Assembly (NCBI RefSeq): GCF_043195125.1
Contig: NZ_JBAFWR010000008.1
Source: NCEH01 sp043195125
GTDB taxonomy: Bacteria > Pseudomonadota > Alphaproteobacteria > Rhizobiales > Xanthobacteraceae
Direction: 5' to 3' (one strand)
DNA: 64,000 bases
Shown: positions 17,685 through 26,380 of the stretch, one piece after another
Layout: each line of letters opens with the position of its first letter
How positions within the stretch are numbered: the stretch's first letter is position 1
Program-made: the position numbers and the translations under genes
Notes under the pieces: generated by a model
The model's database searches: none
What the model saw: only the letters and a program-made list of their open reading frames with translations
What the model was told of the DNA's origin: nothing

Positions 17685-18695
17685 TCACGCGACGGTCAGC
17701 ATGATTTTGCCGATATGCGCGCTGGTGTCCATGCGCGCGTGCGCCTCGCTCGCCTTCTCCAGGGGGAAGGTGCAATCGATCAGCGGTCGCACCGTACCGG
17801 CGGCGATCAACGGAATCACATGCTGGGTCAAGGCGTTCGCGATGGCTTCCTTGTCCGCGACCGGGCGCGCCCGTAGGGTGGAGCCGGTATGCGTCAGGCG
17901 CTTCAGCATCAGGCGCATGAAGTCGATATTCACCTTCGAGCCGTCCTGGAAGGCGATCTGCACGATCCGCCCTTCCACCGCCGCCGCCTCGTAATTGCGC
18001 TGGATATAGGCGCCGCCCACCACGTCGAGAATGACGTTGGCACCCTTGCCGCCGGTCGCGCTCTTCACCTCGGCGACGAAATCCTGGGTCTTGTAGTCGA
18101 TGGCGAGATCGGCGCCGAGCTTGAGGCAGGCCGTGCACTTTTCCGCGGAACCCGCGGTGGTGATCACCGTGGCGCCGAACGCCTTGCCGAGCTGGATCGC
18201 CGTGGTGCCGATGCCGCCCGTGCCGCCGTGGACCAGCAGCGTCTCGCCGCGCTTGAGGCCGCCCCGGTCGAACACATTGCTCCACACGGTGAAGAAGGTT
18301 TCCGGAATGGCCGCCGCTTCCACCATGGACAGGCCCTCGGGCACCGGCAGGGCGGTCGCCTCGTGGCTCAGGCAATATTGCGCGTAGCCGCCACCGGTGA
18401 CGAGCGCGCACACCGCATCGCCGAGCTTGAAGCGCGTCACTTCGGCGCCCAGGGCCACGACGATGCCGGCGATCTCCAGGCCGGGAATGTCGGACGCGCC
18501 GGGAGGAGCGGGATAAAGCCCGCGCCGCTGCACCACGTCCGGGCGGTTCACGCCGGCGGCTTCCACCTTCACCAAAATCTCACGCGCGCCGGGAACCGGC
18601 ACGGGCCGCTTGCCGGGCACGAGCACCTCGGGGCCGCCGGGGGTGGTGATGTTGATGGCGATCATGGTGGCGGGAAGCGAGGAGGATTGTGTCAT
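17685..18695 (-). CDS. NAD(P)H quinone oxidoreductase, PIG3/QOR type
   Basis: The 336-residue zinc-free medium-chain dehydrogenase has an N-terminal GroES-like domain (AAGVNRPDVVQRRGLYPAPPG, GLEIAGIVV) and a Rossmann NADPH domain with HGGTGGIGTTAIQLGKAFGA. No structural or catalytic zinc cysteines are seen. The PIG3 class reduces quinones or other enones with NADPH. It lies beside DUF1192 and rpmE, an arrangement common in Hyphomicrobiales. Confidence 0.88.
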   Translation of the reverse strand: MTQSSSLPATMIAINITTPGGPEVLVPGKRPVPVPGAREILVKVEAAGVNRPDVVQRRGLYPAPPGASDIPGLEIAGIVVALGAEVTRFKLGDAVCALVTGGGYAQYCLSHEATALPVPEGLSMVEAAAIPETFFTVWSNVFDRGGLKRGETLLVHGGTGGIGTTAIQLGKAFGATVITTAGSAEKCTACLKLGADLAIDYKTQDFVAEVKSATGGKGANVILDVVGGAYIQRNYEAAAVEGRIVQIAFQDGSKVNIDFMRLMLKRLTHTGSTLRARPVADKEAIANALTQHVIPLIAAGTVRPLIDCTFPLEKASEAHARMDTSAHIGKIMLTVA

Positions 18696-18963
18696 GGCGC
18701 GGTTCCGGAAGGGAGCGGGAGGCGCCCGACCGTGACGGTGCGGGACGGCAGAGAGGGACCGGCGCGGCAGCGCCGGGGTTAGCCCTACTATCCCATGCCG
18801 GGCGGGGAAAAAACGGAAAGATGGACGCGCGGGGCGCGAGCGGCTTTTATCCGCCCGACGATCCGGAGCGGGCCTGCCTGTCTTCGGGATGCTTTCGGTT
18901 CAGCGGCCGGCGTTTCAGCCGGCGTTTCACCGGCCAGCCGTGCAACGGCCAGGAGTGCGCGCC

Positions 18964-19152
18964 ATGGACGACGACCGCCCCATCGCCCCGAAACCCTCTG
19001 CGGTGCTCGCCCCGGCAGACCTCGACCGGCTCTCCGTGGATGAGATCGACGCCCGCATCGTGCTGCTGCGGGAAGAGATCGACCGGCTGGAGCGGGCCAA
19101 GGCGGCCAAGATCGCCTCGCGCGATGCCGCCCATTCCGTGTTCAAGTTCTGA
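18964..19152 (+). CDS. DUF1192 small protein
   Basis: The 62-residue protein has the DUF1192 pattern: a disordered start (DDDRPIAPKPS) then LDRLSVDEIDARIVLLREEI and DRLERAKAAKIASRDAAHSVF. It is probably a coiled-coil helix of unknown function. ATG 18964 is used rather than the upstream ATG at 18889 because homologues begin MDDD-like. It faces away from the quinone oxidoreductase gene. Confidence 0.85.
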   Translation: MDDDRPIAPKPSAVLAPADLDRLSVDEIDARIVLLREEIDRLERAKAAKIASRDAAHSVFKF

Positions 19153-19218
19153 ACCGGGCGCTTCGCCTCCAGGGCGGCGCGCGTCGGCGCCGAGCGCCCA
19201 GGCTCCAGACATGGCAAA

Positions 19219-19238
19219 GCCGGCTCGGATGAGCCGGC
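19219..19238 (-). terminator. Hairpin downstream of rpmE
   Basis: A perfect 8-bp stem GCCGGCTC / GAGCCGGC with loop GGAT is flanked by AAA on the left, giving UUU after the stem on the minus strand. It lies about 95 bp beyond the rpmE stop and is its likely terminator. Confidence 0.55.
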
Positions 19239-19332
19239 GCAAGAGCGTGGCAAACAGGCCGCGCGCGGGGTTCGAAAGACGGCGAAGCGGTGCGACCGAG
19301 CCCCGCAGGACGCGGCGCCGCACCCCGTGCGA

Positions 19333-19557
19333 TCAGCCCTTGAGCAGGCCGCCGAACTTGTTCTTGAAGCGGGAAACACGGCCGCCGCGGTCGAGCAGCT
19401 GCTGGGTGCCGCCGGTCCAAGCCGGGTGCGTGCGCGGGTCGATGTCGAGCTGAAGGCTGTCGCCCTCCTTGCCGAAGGTCGATCGCGTCGTGTACTCGGT
19501 GCCGTCAGTCATCACCACCTTGATGAAATGGTAATCGGGGTGAACGTCGCTCTTCAT
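19333..19557 (-). CDS. rpmE: 50S ribosomal protein L31
   Basis: The 74-residue protein (MKSDVHPDYHFIKVVMTDG, DPRTHPAWTGG, LLDRGGRVSRFKNKF) is the alphaproteobacterial L31. It has none of the zinc-binding cysteines of the CxxC form, so it is the zinc-independent type. ATG 19557 is the family start; an upstream ATG in frame adds ten unrelated residues. It is divergent from the ABC transporter gene. Confidence 0.95.
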   Translation of the reverse strand: MKSDVHPDYHFIKVVMTDGTEYTTRSTFGKEGDSLQLDIDPRTHPAWTGGTQQLLDRGGRVSRFKNKFGGLLKG

Positions 19558-19603
19558 GGGTTGCGTCCTTCTCGCCGCGCCGAGCATTCAAGCCCGCAGC
19601 GGT

Positions 19604-21457
19604 ATGAATTCGTTTCCTGAGGGAATGAGGCGGGTCTATAACCGAGAGCATCCGTTGACACAAGCCGACACCGCACTGGAACCCGCCGTCGATCCCTCCA
19701 AATCGACCAAAAGCCGCCGCAGCATCGGTCCGCTGCTTGCGCTTGGCCCGTATATTCTGCGCTATCGCTCGCGGGTATGCGGCGCGCTGATCGCGCTCAC
19801 CGTGGCGGCCCTGGCCACCCTCGCCATGCCCGTCGCCGTTCGGCGCATGATCGATTACGGCTTCGCCGCCGACCATGCCGGGCTGATCGACCGCTATTTC
19901 GCCGTGCTGATCGTGGTCGTGGGCGTTCTCGCCCTCGCCTCCGCCGCGCGCTATTACCTCGTGACCACGCTCGGCGAACGGGTGGTCGCGGACCTGCGGG
20001 CCGCCGTGTTCGCGCGGCTCACCACGCTGGACGGCACCTTCTTCGATACCGCGCGGGCCGGCGAGCTAACCTCGCGGCTGGTGGGCGACACGACGCAGAT
20101 CAAGTCGGCCGTGGGCTCGTCCGCGTCGGTGGCGCTGCGCAACCTCGTCATGTGCATCGGCGCCGTCATCATGATGGTGGTCACGAGCCCGCGCCTGTCG
20201 GGCCTGGTGCTCATCGTCATTCCCTTGATCGTGCTGCCCCTGGTCGCCTCCGGCCGCAAGGTGCGAGCACGCTCGCGGGCGGCTCAGGATACGCTGGCGG
20301 AGGCCTCCGCCTATGCCTCCGAAGTGATCGGCGCCATGCGCGCGGTCCAGGCTTCCACCGCCGAGGGCTCGGCCCGCGCCCAGTTCGACCGCGCGGTGGA
20401 AAAGTCCTTCGAGGCGGCGCGCGGTGCCACGGCAGCGCGGTCCTGGCTCACCGGCGTCATCATCTTCCTGGTGTTTTCCAGCGTGGTCGGCGTGCTCTGG
20501 GTGGGCGCCCAGTCGGTGCTCAACGGGTCCATGTCGTCGGGCCAGCTCAGCCAGTTCCTGCTGTTCGCGGTGCTGGCGGCGAGCGGGCTCGGGGAATTGT
20601 CGCAGGTGTGGGGCGAGGTGTCCGCCGCCTCCGGCGCCGCCGAGCGCATCGGCGAATTGCTCAAGGAAGAGCCGAAGGTGAAGGCCCCCGCCGCGCCCGT
20701 GGCGCTCGACCGGGTCTCCGGCGCCATAAGGTTCGACCATGTGGGCTTCACCTATCCCACCCGGCCCCATGCGCCGGCTTTGCGCGACGTTTCCTTCACC
20801 GTCCGCCCCGGCGAGCGGGTGGCGCTGGTGGGGCCGTCCGGGGCCGGCAAGAGCACCGTGTTCCAGTTGCTGGAGCGCTTCTATGACCCGCAGGCCGGCG
20901 CCATCCTGCTGGACGAGATCGACGTGACGCGCTGCGATCCTGTCGCGGTGCGGCTCAATCTCGCCCTGGTACCGCAGGACGTGGCCATCTTTGCCGACAC
21001 AGTGCGCGAGAACATTCGTCTAGCCCGCCCTGAGGCGAGCGATGCCGAGGTGGAGGCCGCCGGCCGCGCCGCCTTGGTGGACGAGTTCGTGACCCGCATG
21101 CCCGACGGCTGGGACACGCTGGTGGGCGAGCGCGGGGTGACGCTTTCCGGTGGGCAGCGCCAGCGCATCGTGATCGCCCGCGCGATCCTGCGCGCCGCGC
21201 CCATCCTGCTGCTGGACGAAGCCACCAGCGCGTTGGATGCCGAAAGCGAGACGCTGGTGCAGACCGCGCTTGAGCGCTCCATGGAAGGGCGCACCACGCT
21301 GGTGATCGCCCATCGCCTCGCGACGGTGCTCTCCGCCGACCGCATCCTGGTGATGGAGGACGGCCGCATCGTCGACGAGGGGACCCATTCCGAACTGGTG
21401 GGCAAGGGCGGCCTTTATGCCCGCCTTGCCGCGCTCCAGTTCAATACGGCGGCCTGA
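19604..21457 (+). CDS. ABC exporter, fused membrane and ATPase domains
   Basis: The protein, about 617 residues, has a six-helix type IV exporter domain (residues about 55-340) and a C-terminal ATPase with GPSGAGKST, LSGGQRQR, ILLLDEATSALD and the H-loop IAHRLAT. It is of the MsbA/ABCB half-transporter kind, exporting lipids or hydrophobic drugs as a homodimer. The start is uncertain: ATG 19556, 19604 and 19625 and TTG 19654 are all in frame and none has a well-spaced ribosome binding site. The conserved sequence begins near SRRSIGPLLALGPYILRYR. Confidence 0.88.
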   Translation: MNSFPEGMRRVYNREHPLTQADTALEPAVDPSKSTKSRRSIGPLLALGPYILRYRSRVCGALIALTVAALATLAMPVAVRRMIDYGFAADHAGLIDRYFAVLIVVVGVLALASAARYYLVTTLGERVVADLRAAVFARLTTLDGTFFDTARAGELTSRLVGDTTQIKSAVGSSASVALRNLVMCIGAVIMMVVTSPRLSGLVLIVIPLIVLPLVASGRKVRARSRAAQDTLAEASAYASEVIGAMRAVQASTAEGSARAQFDRAVEKSFEAARGATAARSWLTGVIIFLVFSSVVGVLWVGAQSVLNGSMSSGQLSQFLLFAVLAASGLGELSQVWGEVSAASGAAERIGELLKEEPKVKAPAAPVALDRVSGAIRFDHVGFTYPTRPHAPALRDVSFTVRPGERVALVGPSGAGKSTVFQLLERFYDPQAGAILLDEIDVTRCDPVAVRLNLALVPQDVAIFADTVRENIRLARPEASDAEVEAAGRAALVDEFVTRMPDGWDTLVGERGVTLSGGQRQRIVIARAILRAAPILLLDEATSALDAESETLVQTALERSMEGRTTLVIAHRLATVLSADRILVMEDGRIVDEGTHSELVGKGGLYARLAALQFNTAA

Positions 21458-21464
21458 GGCCGCT

Positions 21465-21743
21465 TCAGCCCACGACCAGGTCGGCCACTTCCGGGTGGCG
21501 GGCAGACCATGCTGCCATGAAGGAACATTGGGTGACGGCCTTGTTTCCGTCCTCGCGGATATGCGCGAAGGCGCCGGCCGCGAGACGCGAGCCGATGCCC
21601 TGGCCGGACAGCGCCTGCGGCACCTCGGTGTGGGTGAGGATGATCCGGTCGCCGTCGCGCTTGTAATAGGCGAGCGCCAGTTCATCGCCCACCTTCAGCT
21701 CGAAGCGGTTCTGGGCGGGATTGTCGATGACGTCTGTCGGCAT
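21465..21743 (-). CDS. Small GNAT-like acetyltransferase (YjdJ type)
   Basis: The 92-residue protein resembles the short GCN5-related acetyltransferase group (YjdJ/GTLF3B): FELKVGDELALAYYKRDGD, ILTHTEVPQALSGQGIGSRL (acetyl-CoA loop Q-G-I-G-S) and CSFMAAWSARHPEVADLV. The substrate is unknown. ATG 21743 is preceded by GGAG at 5-nt spacing. It converges with the ABC exporter, with 7 bp between stop codons. Confidence 0.85.
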   Translation of the reverse strand: MPTDVIDNPAQNRFELKVGDELALAYYKRDGDRIILTHTEVPQALSGQGIGSRLAAGAFAHIREDGNKAVTQCSFMAAWSARHPEVADLVVG

Positions 21744-21867
21744 GGGGACTCCGTTCCGTGTGCGATGCGTTGCCGAAGCATAAGCCCGAAGAACGGCGGA
21801 TCGCAGCGGCGGGGCGCCATCACTTTCCCGTTGTGCACGGCCGCGTTCGGGCGGGCGCAGGTTCGGC

Positions 21868-22332
21868 TCAGACCGCGGGCCGCCATTCCATGCGCCAGAT
21901 CGCCCGGCCGGACATGGGATTTTGCCCGGCGGAGGCGATCTCGAACCCGAGACGCTTGTAGAAGGCGACGGCACGCGGATTGTCCTGGTTCACATCCAGC
22001 GCGATGCCGCCTGGCGCACGGAGCTTGGCCGCCTCCATCAGCGCCTCCGCCGCCCCCTGCCCCCAATGGGCGGGCGCCACCGCCAATTGGTCGAGATAGC
22101 CGGTGCGCGGATCGATGATCACGAACCCGGCAGGCGCGCCGACGGGCGCATCCAGCGCCACATGGGTTTCTGCGCCCTGCCCGTGCAACTTGGCGATGTG
22201 ATCCAGGAACCAGGGGCGGCGCGCCTCGAAATCGATCTCGGGCATGGTCTTCGCCCAGGTCGCGACCCAAAGATCGGCGAGCGCGGGCAGATGGGCGGGA
22301 GCGAAGGGCACGACGGTGAAGGACGAAGCCAT
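21868..22332 (-). CDS. GNAT family N-acetyltransferase
   Basis: The 154-residue GCN5-related acetyltransferase has the acetyl-CoA site in LDQLAVAPAHWGQGAAEALM and a late LDVNQDNPRAVAFYKRLGFEI, the classic motif A and B regions. The substrate cannot be inferred. ATG 22332 is the start that gives MASSFTVVPFAPAHL; it lies 125 bp upstream of the smaller GNAT gene on the same strand. Confidence 0.88.
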   Translation of the reverse strand: MASSFTVVPFAPAHLPALADLWVATWAKTMPEIDFEARRPWFLDHIAKLHGQGAETHVALDAPVGAPAGFVIIDPRTGYLDQLAVAPAHWGQGAAEALMEAAKLRAPGGIALDVNQDNPRAVAFYKRLGFEIASAGQNPMSGRAIWRMEWRPAV

Positions 22333-22556
22333 GATGCGCCTTGCGTGGAGATTATTGCGCCACTCTAGCTCGCCTCGGGCCGGCGCGTCATGGCGCCTTG
22401 CAAGGCCACCTGCTGCGATCCGCCGGTCGAGCACGGTGCCCGCATCGGGAAAAGGCGGGGAGGGGTAAGGTCCAGGCGGACGAGACCTGTCCGGCGGAGG
22501 CGGCCGGCCCCTCCCCGGGCGCGCATGGTCTGCGCGCAGGGGAATTTTTGTCGCGC

Positions 22557-23021
22557 TCAGTCCGGCAGCACGAGGCGGCCGGCGTCGTCGAAGGGGAAGA
22601 AGGGATTGTGCGCCACTTCCCACACATGGCCGTCGGGATCAGTAAAATAGCCACTATAGCCGCCCCAGAAGACGCGCTGCCCCGCCTTCACCACCGTCCC
22701 GCCGGCCGCCTGCGCCGCCGCGAGGGTGGCATCCACCTCCCCCTCCCCGGCGACATTGAAGGCGAGCGCGATGCCGGAAAATCCGCCCGGTCCGCTGTCC
22801 ACCATGGTCGCGTCCGCGGCCAGCGCCGGCCGGGGGAACAGCGCGAGCACCACGTTGCCAGCCTCGAAGAAGGCGACGCCCTGCGTCCCCCGATCCCGAC
22901 GCACGAGGCCGAGGGCGTCATAGAAGGCAATCGCACGCGGAAGCGCGGCGACGCCGAGCGTCACGAGATGCAGGCGCAGCGGCGGCGCGGCGGGCGGAAC
23001 GGAGGGGGCAGCGGACATCAT
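22557..23021 (-). CDS. VOC (glyoxalase/bleomycin resistance) family protein
   Basis: The 154-residue protein has the vicinal-oxygen-chelate fold signatures: an N-terminal LHLVTLGVAALPRAIAFYDALGL and a C-terminal GYSGYFTDPDGHVWEVAHNP. Both are commonly found in metal-dependent lyases or binding proteins of unknown substrate. Start ATG 23021 (or 23018) follows GAGAG by 7 nt. It begins 11 bp after the stop of the radical SAM gene, so the two are likely co-transcribed. Confidence 0.85.
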   Translation of the reverse strand: MMSAAPSVPPAAPPLRLHLVTLGVAALPRAIAFYDALGLVRRDRGTQGVAFFEAGNVVLALFPRPALAADATMVDSGPGGFSGIALAFNVAGEGEVDATLAAAQAAGGTVVKAGQRVFWGGYSGYFTDPDGHVWEVAHNPFFPFDDAGRLVLPD

Positions 23022-23031
23022 CGGGACACTC

Positions 23032-24426
23032 TCACTCGAAAAGCGACAATTGCTCACCCACCTGGGTGGCGCGCTTGAAATGCTCGGTGGTCAGCTTGAG
23101 CCCGCGCCCCACAAGGCCGAGCCGGCGCGCGGCGATCTCGAAGCGCCGGCCGATGGTCCAGGCATAGGGCCCCTCCCCCCGGCCGCGCTTGCCGAAGCCG
23201 GAATCATAATCCTTGCCGCCGTGCATCTCGCGCACCAGCGACATGATGTGGCGCGCCTTCTCCGGGAAATGGGCGGCCAGCCACTCGCGGAACATGTCGG
23301 CGATCTCCAGCGGCAGGCGCAGCGTCACGTAGCCAGCCTCGATGGCGCCCGCAGCCTTGGCGCTGTCGAGAATGCGCTCGATCTCCATATCGTTGAGCGC
23401 GGGGATCAGCGGGGCGGTGAGCACGGCGGTGGGAATGCCCGCCTCGCTCAGCCGCCGGATGGTCTCCAGCCGCCGCGCCGGGCTCGCCGCGCGCGGCTCC
23501 ATCAGGCGGGCGAGCTTGGGATCGAGGGTGGTGATCGAGATCGCCACCTTCACCAGCCCGCGCTCGGCCATGGGGGCGAGAATGTCGATGTCCCGCGCCA
23601 CGAGGCCGGACTTGGTGACGATGCCCACGGGATGGCCGAAATCCCGCAGCACCTCCAAAAGCCGGCGCGTGACCTCATATTGCCGCTCGATGGGCTGGTA
23701 GGGATCGGTATTGGTGCCCATGGCAATGGTGCGGGGCGTATAGGTGCGGTGCATCAGCTCGCGCGCGAGCAGTTCCGGCGCGTCCGGCTTGACGAACAGC
23801 TTGCTCTCGAAATCCAGCCCCGCCGAAAGCCCGTGATAGGCGTGGGTGGGCCGGGCGAAACAATAGATGCAGCCGTGCTCGCAGCCGCGATAGGCATTGA
23901 TCGACCGGTCGAAGGCGATGTCCGGCGAGGTGTTGCGGGTGATAACGGTGCGCGCGCGCTCCTCCACCACCTCGGTGCGGAACGCCGGCAGGTCCTCCAG
24001 GCTCGCCCAGCCGTCATCGAACAGGATGCGCGCCGCAGGCTCGAACCGCCCCGCGGCATTGGACACCGCGCCCCGCCCCCGGCGGCGGGCTTCGCCCACC
24101 TGCGCCAGCGGGTCCACGTCCACCGCCGTCAGCATGTGGTCGGGCGGGACCGAAGCCGCTGCGGCAGGCGCCTGTGGCAGCGCCATGGCTTCCGCTTCGG
24201 CACGGCCCAGGGCCAGCGCGTGCGTCCTGGCCGCTGCGCGCAGGCCCCGATCCTCATTCAGGCGGCCAACAATCTGGTCGCTTTTGTTGCTTTTTTTTGT
24301 CGCGGATGCGACGGAACGCTTCGCCTGTGCCCGCACGGGCCGCGGCGCGGGCCCTGCGGCCGGGGCACCGGCTGAAGTTGCCGGAAGGGCAGAATCGCGC
24401 TGAGAATCCATGATTTCATGGTACAT
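23032..24426 (-). CDS. PA0069-type radical SAM protein
   Basis: The 464-residue protein carries the radical SAM iron-sulfur motif C-x3-C-x2-C in RGCEHGCIYCFARP. The rest is a SplB-like barrel (ESKLFVKPDAPELL, MGTNTDPYQPIE, VGIVTKSGLVARD). It matches the PA0069 family of unknown reaction. The first 120 residues are Ala/Lys-rich and poorly ordered, and the coding strand there contains an eight-base homopolymer (24291-24298). ATG 24426 or 24411 may start translation. The iron-sulfur cluster implies an oxygen-sensitive step. Confidence 0.86.
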   Translation of the reverse strand: MYHEIMDSQRDSALPATSAGAPAAGPAPRPVRAQAKRSVASATKKSNKSDQIVGRLNEDRGLRAAARTHALALGRAEAEAMALPQAPAAAASVPPDHMLTAVDVDPLAQVGEARRRGRGAVSNAAGRFEPAARILFDDGWASLEDLPAFRTEVVEERARTVITRNTSPDIAFDRSINAYRGCEHGCIYCFARPTHAYHGLSAGLDFESKLFVKPDAPELLARELMHRTYTPRTIAMGTNTDPYQPIERQYEVTRRLLEVLRDFGHPVGIVTKSGLVARDIDILAPMAERGLVKVAISITTLDPKLARLMEPRAASPARRLETIRRLSEAGIPTAVLTAPLIPALNDMEIERILDSAKAAGAIEAGYVTLRLPLEIADMFREWLAAHFPEKARHIMSLVREMHGGKDYDSGFGKRGRGEGPYAWTIGRRFEIAARRLGLVGRGLKLTTEHFKRATQVGEQLSLFE

Positions 24427-24480
24427 CAGCCTGCGAACAAAACAAGAACGTTAGCCCGAATTCGACCCGTGTTTTTGGCC

Positions 24481-24508
24481 TTGAACCTTAGCGTATCTGG
24501 TATATTGT
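24481..24508 (+). promoter_or_regulatory. Putative sigma-70 promoter of the oxidase subunit IV/pnt unit
   Basis: TTGAAC and TATTGT are separated by 16 bp, about 75 bp upstream of the oxidase subunit IV start codon. The region is locally AT-richer than its surroundings. Confidence 0.45.
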
Positions 24509-24583
24509 CCACCAGCGCGAGTTGCCACAGCAGCCCTTCTCCGCTAAAGGGCCAAGGCCACCGTCAGCTGAGGGGAAACGCCA

Positions 24584-24736
24584 ATGGCCGAGCACGGCAC
24601 AATTGAATATGTGACAGCCGAGGGCAACGATTACGCCGAGCATGCCCGGACGTTTGCGCTTTTTACGCAGCTCACGAAATACGGCGCGATTACGGTCGCC
24701 GTTATCCTCGTCCTCATGTGGATTTTCCTGCTCTGA
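24584..24736 (+). CDS. aa3-type cytochrome c oxidase subunit IV (50 aa)
   Basis: This short gene encodes a 50-residue protein with a polar N-terminus (MAEHGTIEYVTAEGNDYAEH) and a single C-terminal membrane helix (YGAITVAVILVLMWIFLL). It matches the bacterial aa3 oxidase subunit IV family, a small helix that packs against subunit I. Its place just ahead of the transhydrogenase genes is common in Hyphomicrobiales. pntAA starts 30 nt downstream, so it may be the first gene of that operon. Confidence 0.88.
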   Translation: MAEHGTIEYVTAEGNDYAEHARTFALFTQLTKYGAITVAVILVLMWIFLL

Positions 24737-24766
24737 GTCTCGCACTCGGACTTCGGAGACGTTTCA

Positions 24767-25918
24767 ATGAAAATCGCTGTCCCCGTCGAGATTGATCTCG
24801 GCGAGCCGCGGGTTGCTGCGAGCCCCGATACGGTGAAGCGCCTGACCGCGCTTGGCGCCAACGTCGTGGTCGAAAGCGGCGCCGGCCTGAAATCCGGCAT
24901 CCTCGATGCGGATTATGAATCCGCGGGTGCCACCATTGCTCAGACCGCATTCGACGCGGTGAGCGGTGCCGATGTGGTACTCAAGGTTCGCCGTCCGACG
25001 GAAGCCGAACTTTCGTCCTATAAGCGCGGCGCCCTGGTGTTCGCCATCATGGACCCCTACGGCAACGAGGCCGCGCTGAAGGCCATGGCCGACGCCGGCG
25101 TCGCCGCCTTCGCCATGGAGCTGATGCCCCGCATCACCCGTGCACAGGTCATGGACGTGCTGTCCTCCCAGGCCAATCTCGCCGGCTATCGCGCCGTCAT
25201 CGACGCCGCCGAACAGTTCGGCCGCGCGCTGCCGATGATGATGACCGCCGCCGGCACGGTTCCCGCCGCCCGCGTGTTCGTCATGGGCGCCGGCGTTGCC
25301 GGCCTGCAGGCCATCGCCACCGCCCGCCGCCTCGGCGCCGTGGTGACGGCGACCGACGTGCGCCCCGCCTCCAAGGAACAGGTCGAGTCCCTCGGCGCGA
25401 AGTTCGTCGCCGTCGAGGACGACGAGTTCAAGCAGGCCGAGACCGCGGCCGGCTACGCCAAGCCCATGTCGGCCGAATACCAGGCCAAGCAGGCGGCGCT
25501 TGTCGCCGAGCACATCAAGAAGCAGGACATCGTCATCACGACCGCCCTGATCCCCGGCCGCGCCGCGCCGCGTCTGGTGACCGCGGCGATGGTGGCCTCT
25601 ATGAAGCCCGGCTCCGTGCTCATCGACCTCGCGGTCGAGCGCGGCGGCAATGTGGAAGGCGCCGAGCCCGGCCAGGTGGTGGACGTGAACGGCGTGAAGA
25701 TCGTCGGCTATCTCAACGTCGCCGGCCGCATCGCCGCCTCGGCTTCGCTGCTGTACGCCAAGAACCTCTACGCCTTCGTCGAGACCCTGGTGGACAAGTC
25801 GGCCAAGGCCCTCGCCGTGAAGTGGGACGACGAGCTCGTGAAGGCGACGCTCCTCACCCGCGACGGCGCCGTGGTTCACCCGAACTTCGCCCCCAAGGTT
25901 GAGGGAGCCGCCCAATGA
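24767..25918 (+). CDS. pntAA: NAD(P) transhydrogenase subunit alpha 1 (dI)
   Basis: The 383-residue soluble NAD(H)-binding domain I of proton-translocating transhydrogenase shows VEIDLGEPRVAASPDTVKRL, RAQVMDVLSSQANLAGYRAV and the Rossmann loop VMGAGVAGLQAIATARRLGA. The enzyme couples hydride transfer between NADH and NADP+ to proton entry and supplies NADPH. The three-subunit form seen here (alpha 1, alpha 2, beta) is typical of alphaproteobacteria. GGAG lies 8 nt upstream of the ATG. The stop overlaps the pntAB start by 4 bp. Confidence 0.95.
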   Translation: MKIAVPVEIDLGEPRVAASPDTVKRLTALGANVVVESGAGLKSGILDADYESAGATIAQTAFDAVSGADVVLKVRRPTEAELSSYKRGALVFAIMDPYGNEAALKAMADAGVAAFAMELMPRITRAQVMDVLSSQANLAGYRAVIDAAEQFGRALPMMMTAAGTVPAARVFVMGAGVAGLQAIATARRLGAVVTATDVRPASKEQVESLGAKFVAVEDDEFKQAETAAGYAKPMSAEYQAKQAALVAEHIKKQDIVITTALIPGRAAPRLVTAAMVASMKPGSVLIDLAVERGGNVEGAEPGQVVDVNGVKIVGYLNVAGRIAASASLLYAKNLYAFVETLVDKSAKALAVKWDDELVKATLLTRDGAVVHPNFAPKVEGAAQ

Positions 25919-26370
25919 ACCCGATCACTGCACAAACCGCCGCCGACGCCGCCGCCCAGGCGCGCGCTGCCGCCGAGGTGGCCCGCCAGGCCGCCGAAGC
26001 CGCCCAGATCTATGCCGATCAGGCGGCCACGGCGCTGGGCGCGGTGGCCCATGCCGCCACCGGCGGCGCCATCGACCCATTCGTGTTCCGCCTCTCCATC
26101 TTCGTGCTGGCCGTGTTCGTCGGCTATTACGTCGTGTGGTCGGTGACGCCTGCGCTCCATACCCCGCTCATGTCCGTCACCAACGCGATCTCCTCGGTGA
26201 TCGTGGTGGGCGCGCTGCTGGCGGTTGGTGTTTCCACGGTCGGCGATGCCGGCCATTCTCTGTGGGCGCGCGGCTTCGGCTTCATCGCTCTCATCTTTGC
26301 GTCGGTGAACATTTTCGGCGGGTTCCTCGTGACCAGCCGCATGCTCGCCATGTACCAAAAGAAGAAGTGA
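25915..26370 (+). CDS. pntAB: NAD(P) transhydrogenase subunit alpha 2
   Basis: The 151-residue membrane subunit has three or four helices (about 60-80, 90-110, 118-140) after an unusually Ala-rich amphipathic stretch (residues 6-45, roughly half alanine). It carries part of the proton path with PntB. ATGA overlap with pntAA implies translational coupling. The Ala-rich arm is longer than in many homologues and may be a lineage feature. Confidence 0.92.
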   Translation: MNPITAQTAADAAAQARAAAEVARQAAEAAQIYADQAATALGAVAHAATGGAIDPFVFRLSIFVLAVFVGYYVVWSVTPALHTPLMSVTNAISSVIVVGALLAVGVSTVGDAGHSLWARGFGFIALIFASVNIFGGFLVTSRMLAMYQKKK

Positions 26371-26380
26371 GGGCGGACCC

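Noticed and set aside
17560..18411. Extension of the GGDEF/EAL gene into a reading frame of about 1250 codons
   Set aside because: The upstream part lies inside the quinone oxidoreductase gene in another frame, and a TTG with a good ribosome binding site plus signal peptide at 17559 explains the true start.
24291..24298. Frameshift at the eight-base homopolymer in the radical SAM gene
   Set aside because: The frame stays open on both sides and the run encodes Lys codons in a disordered Ala/Lys-rich arm, so no disruption is evident.
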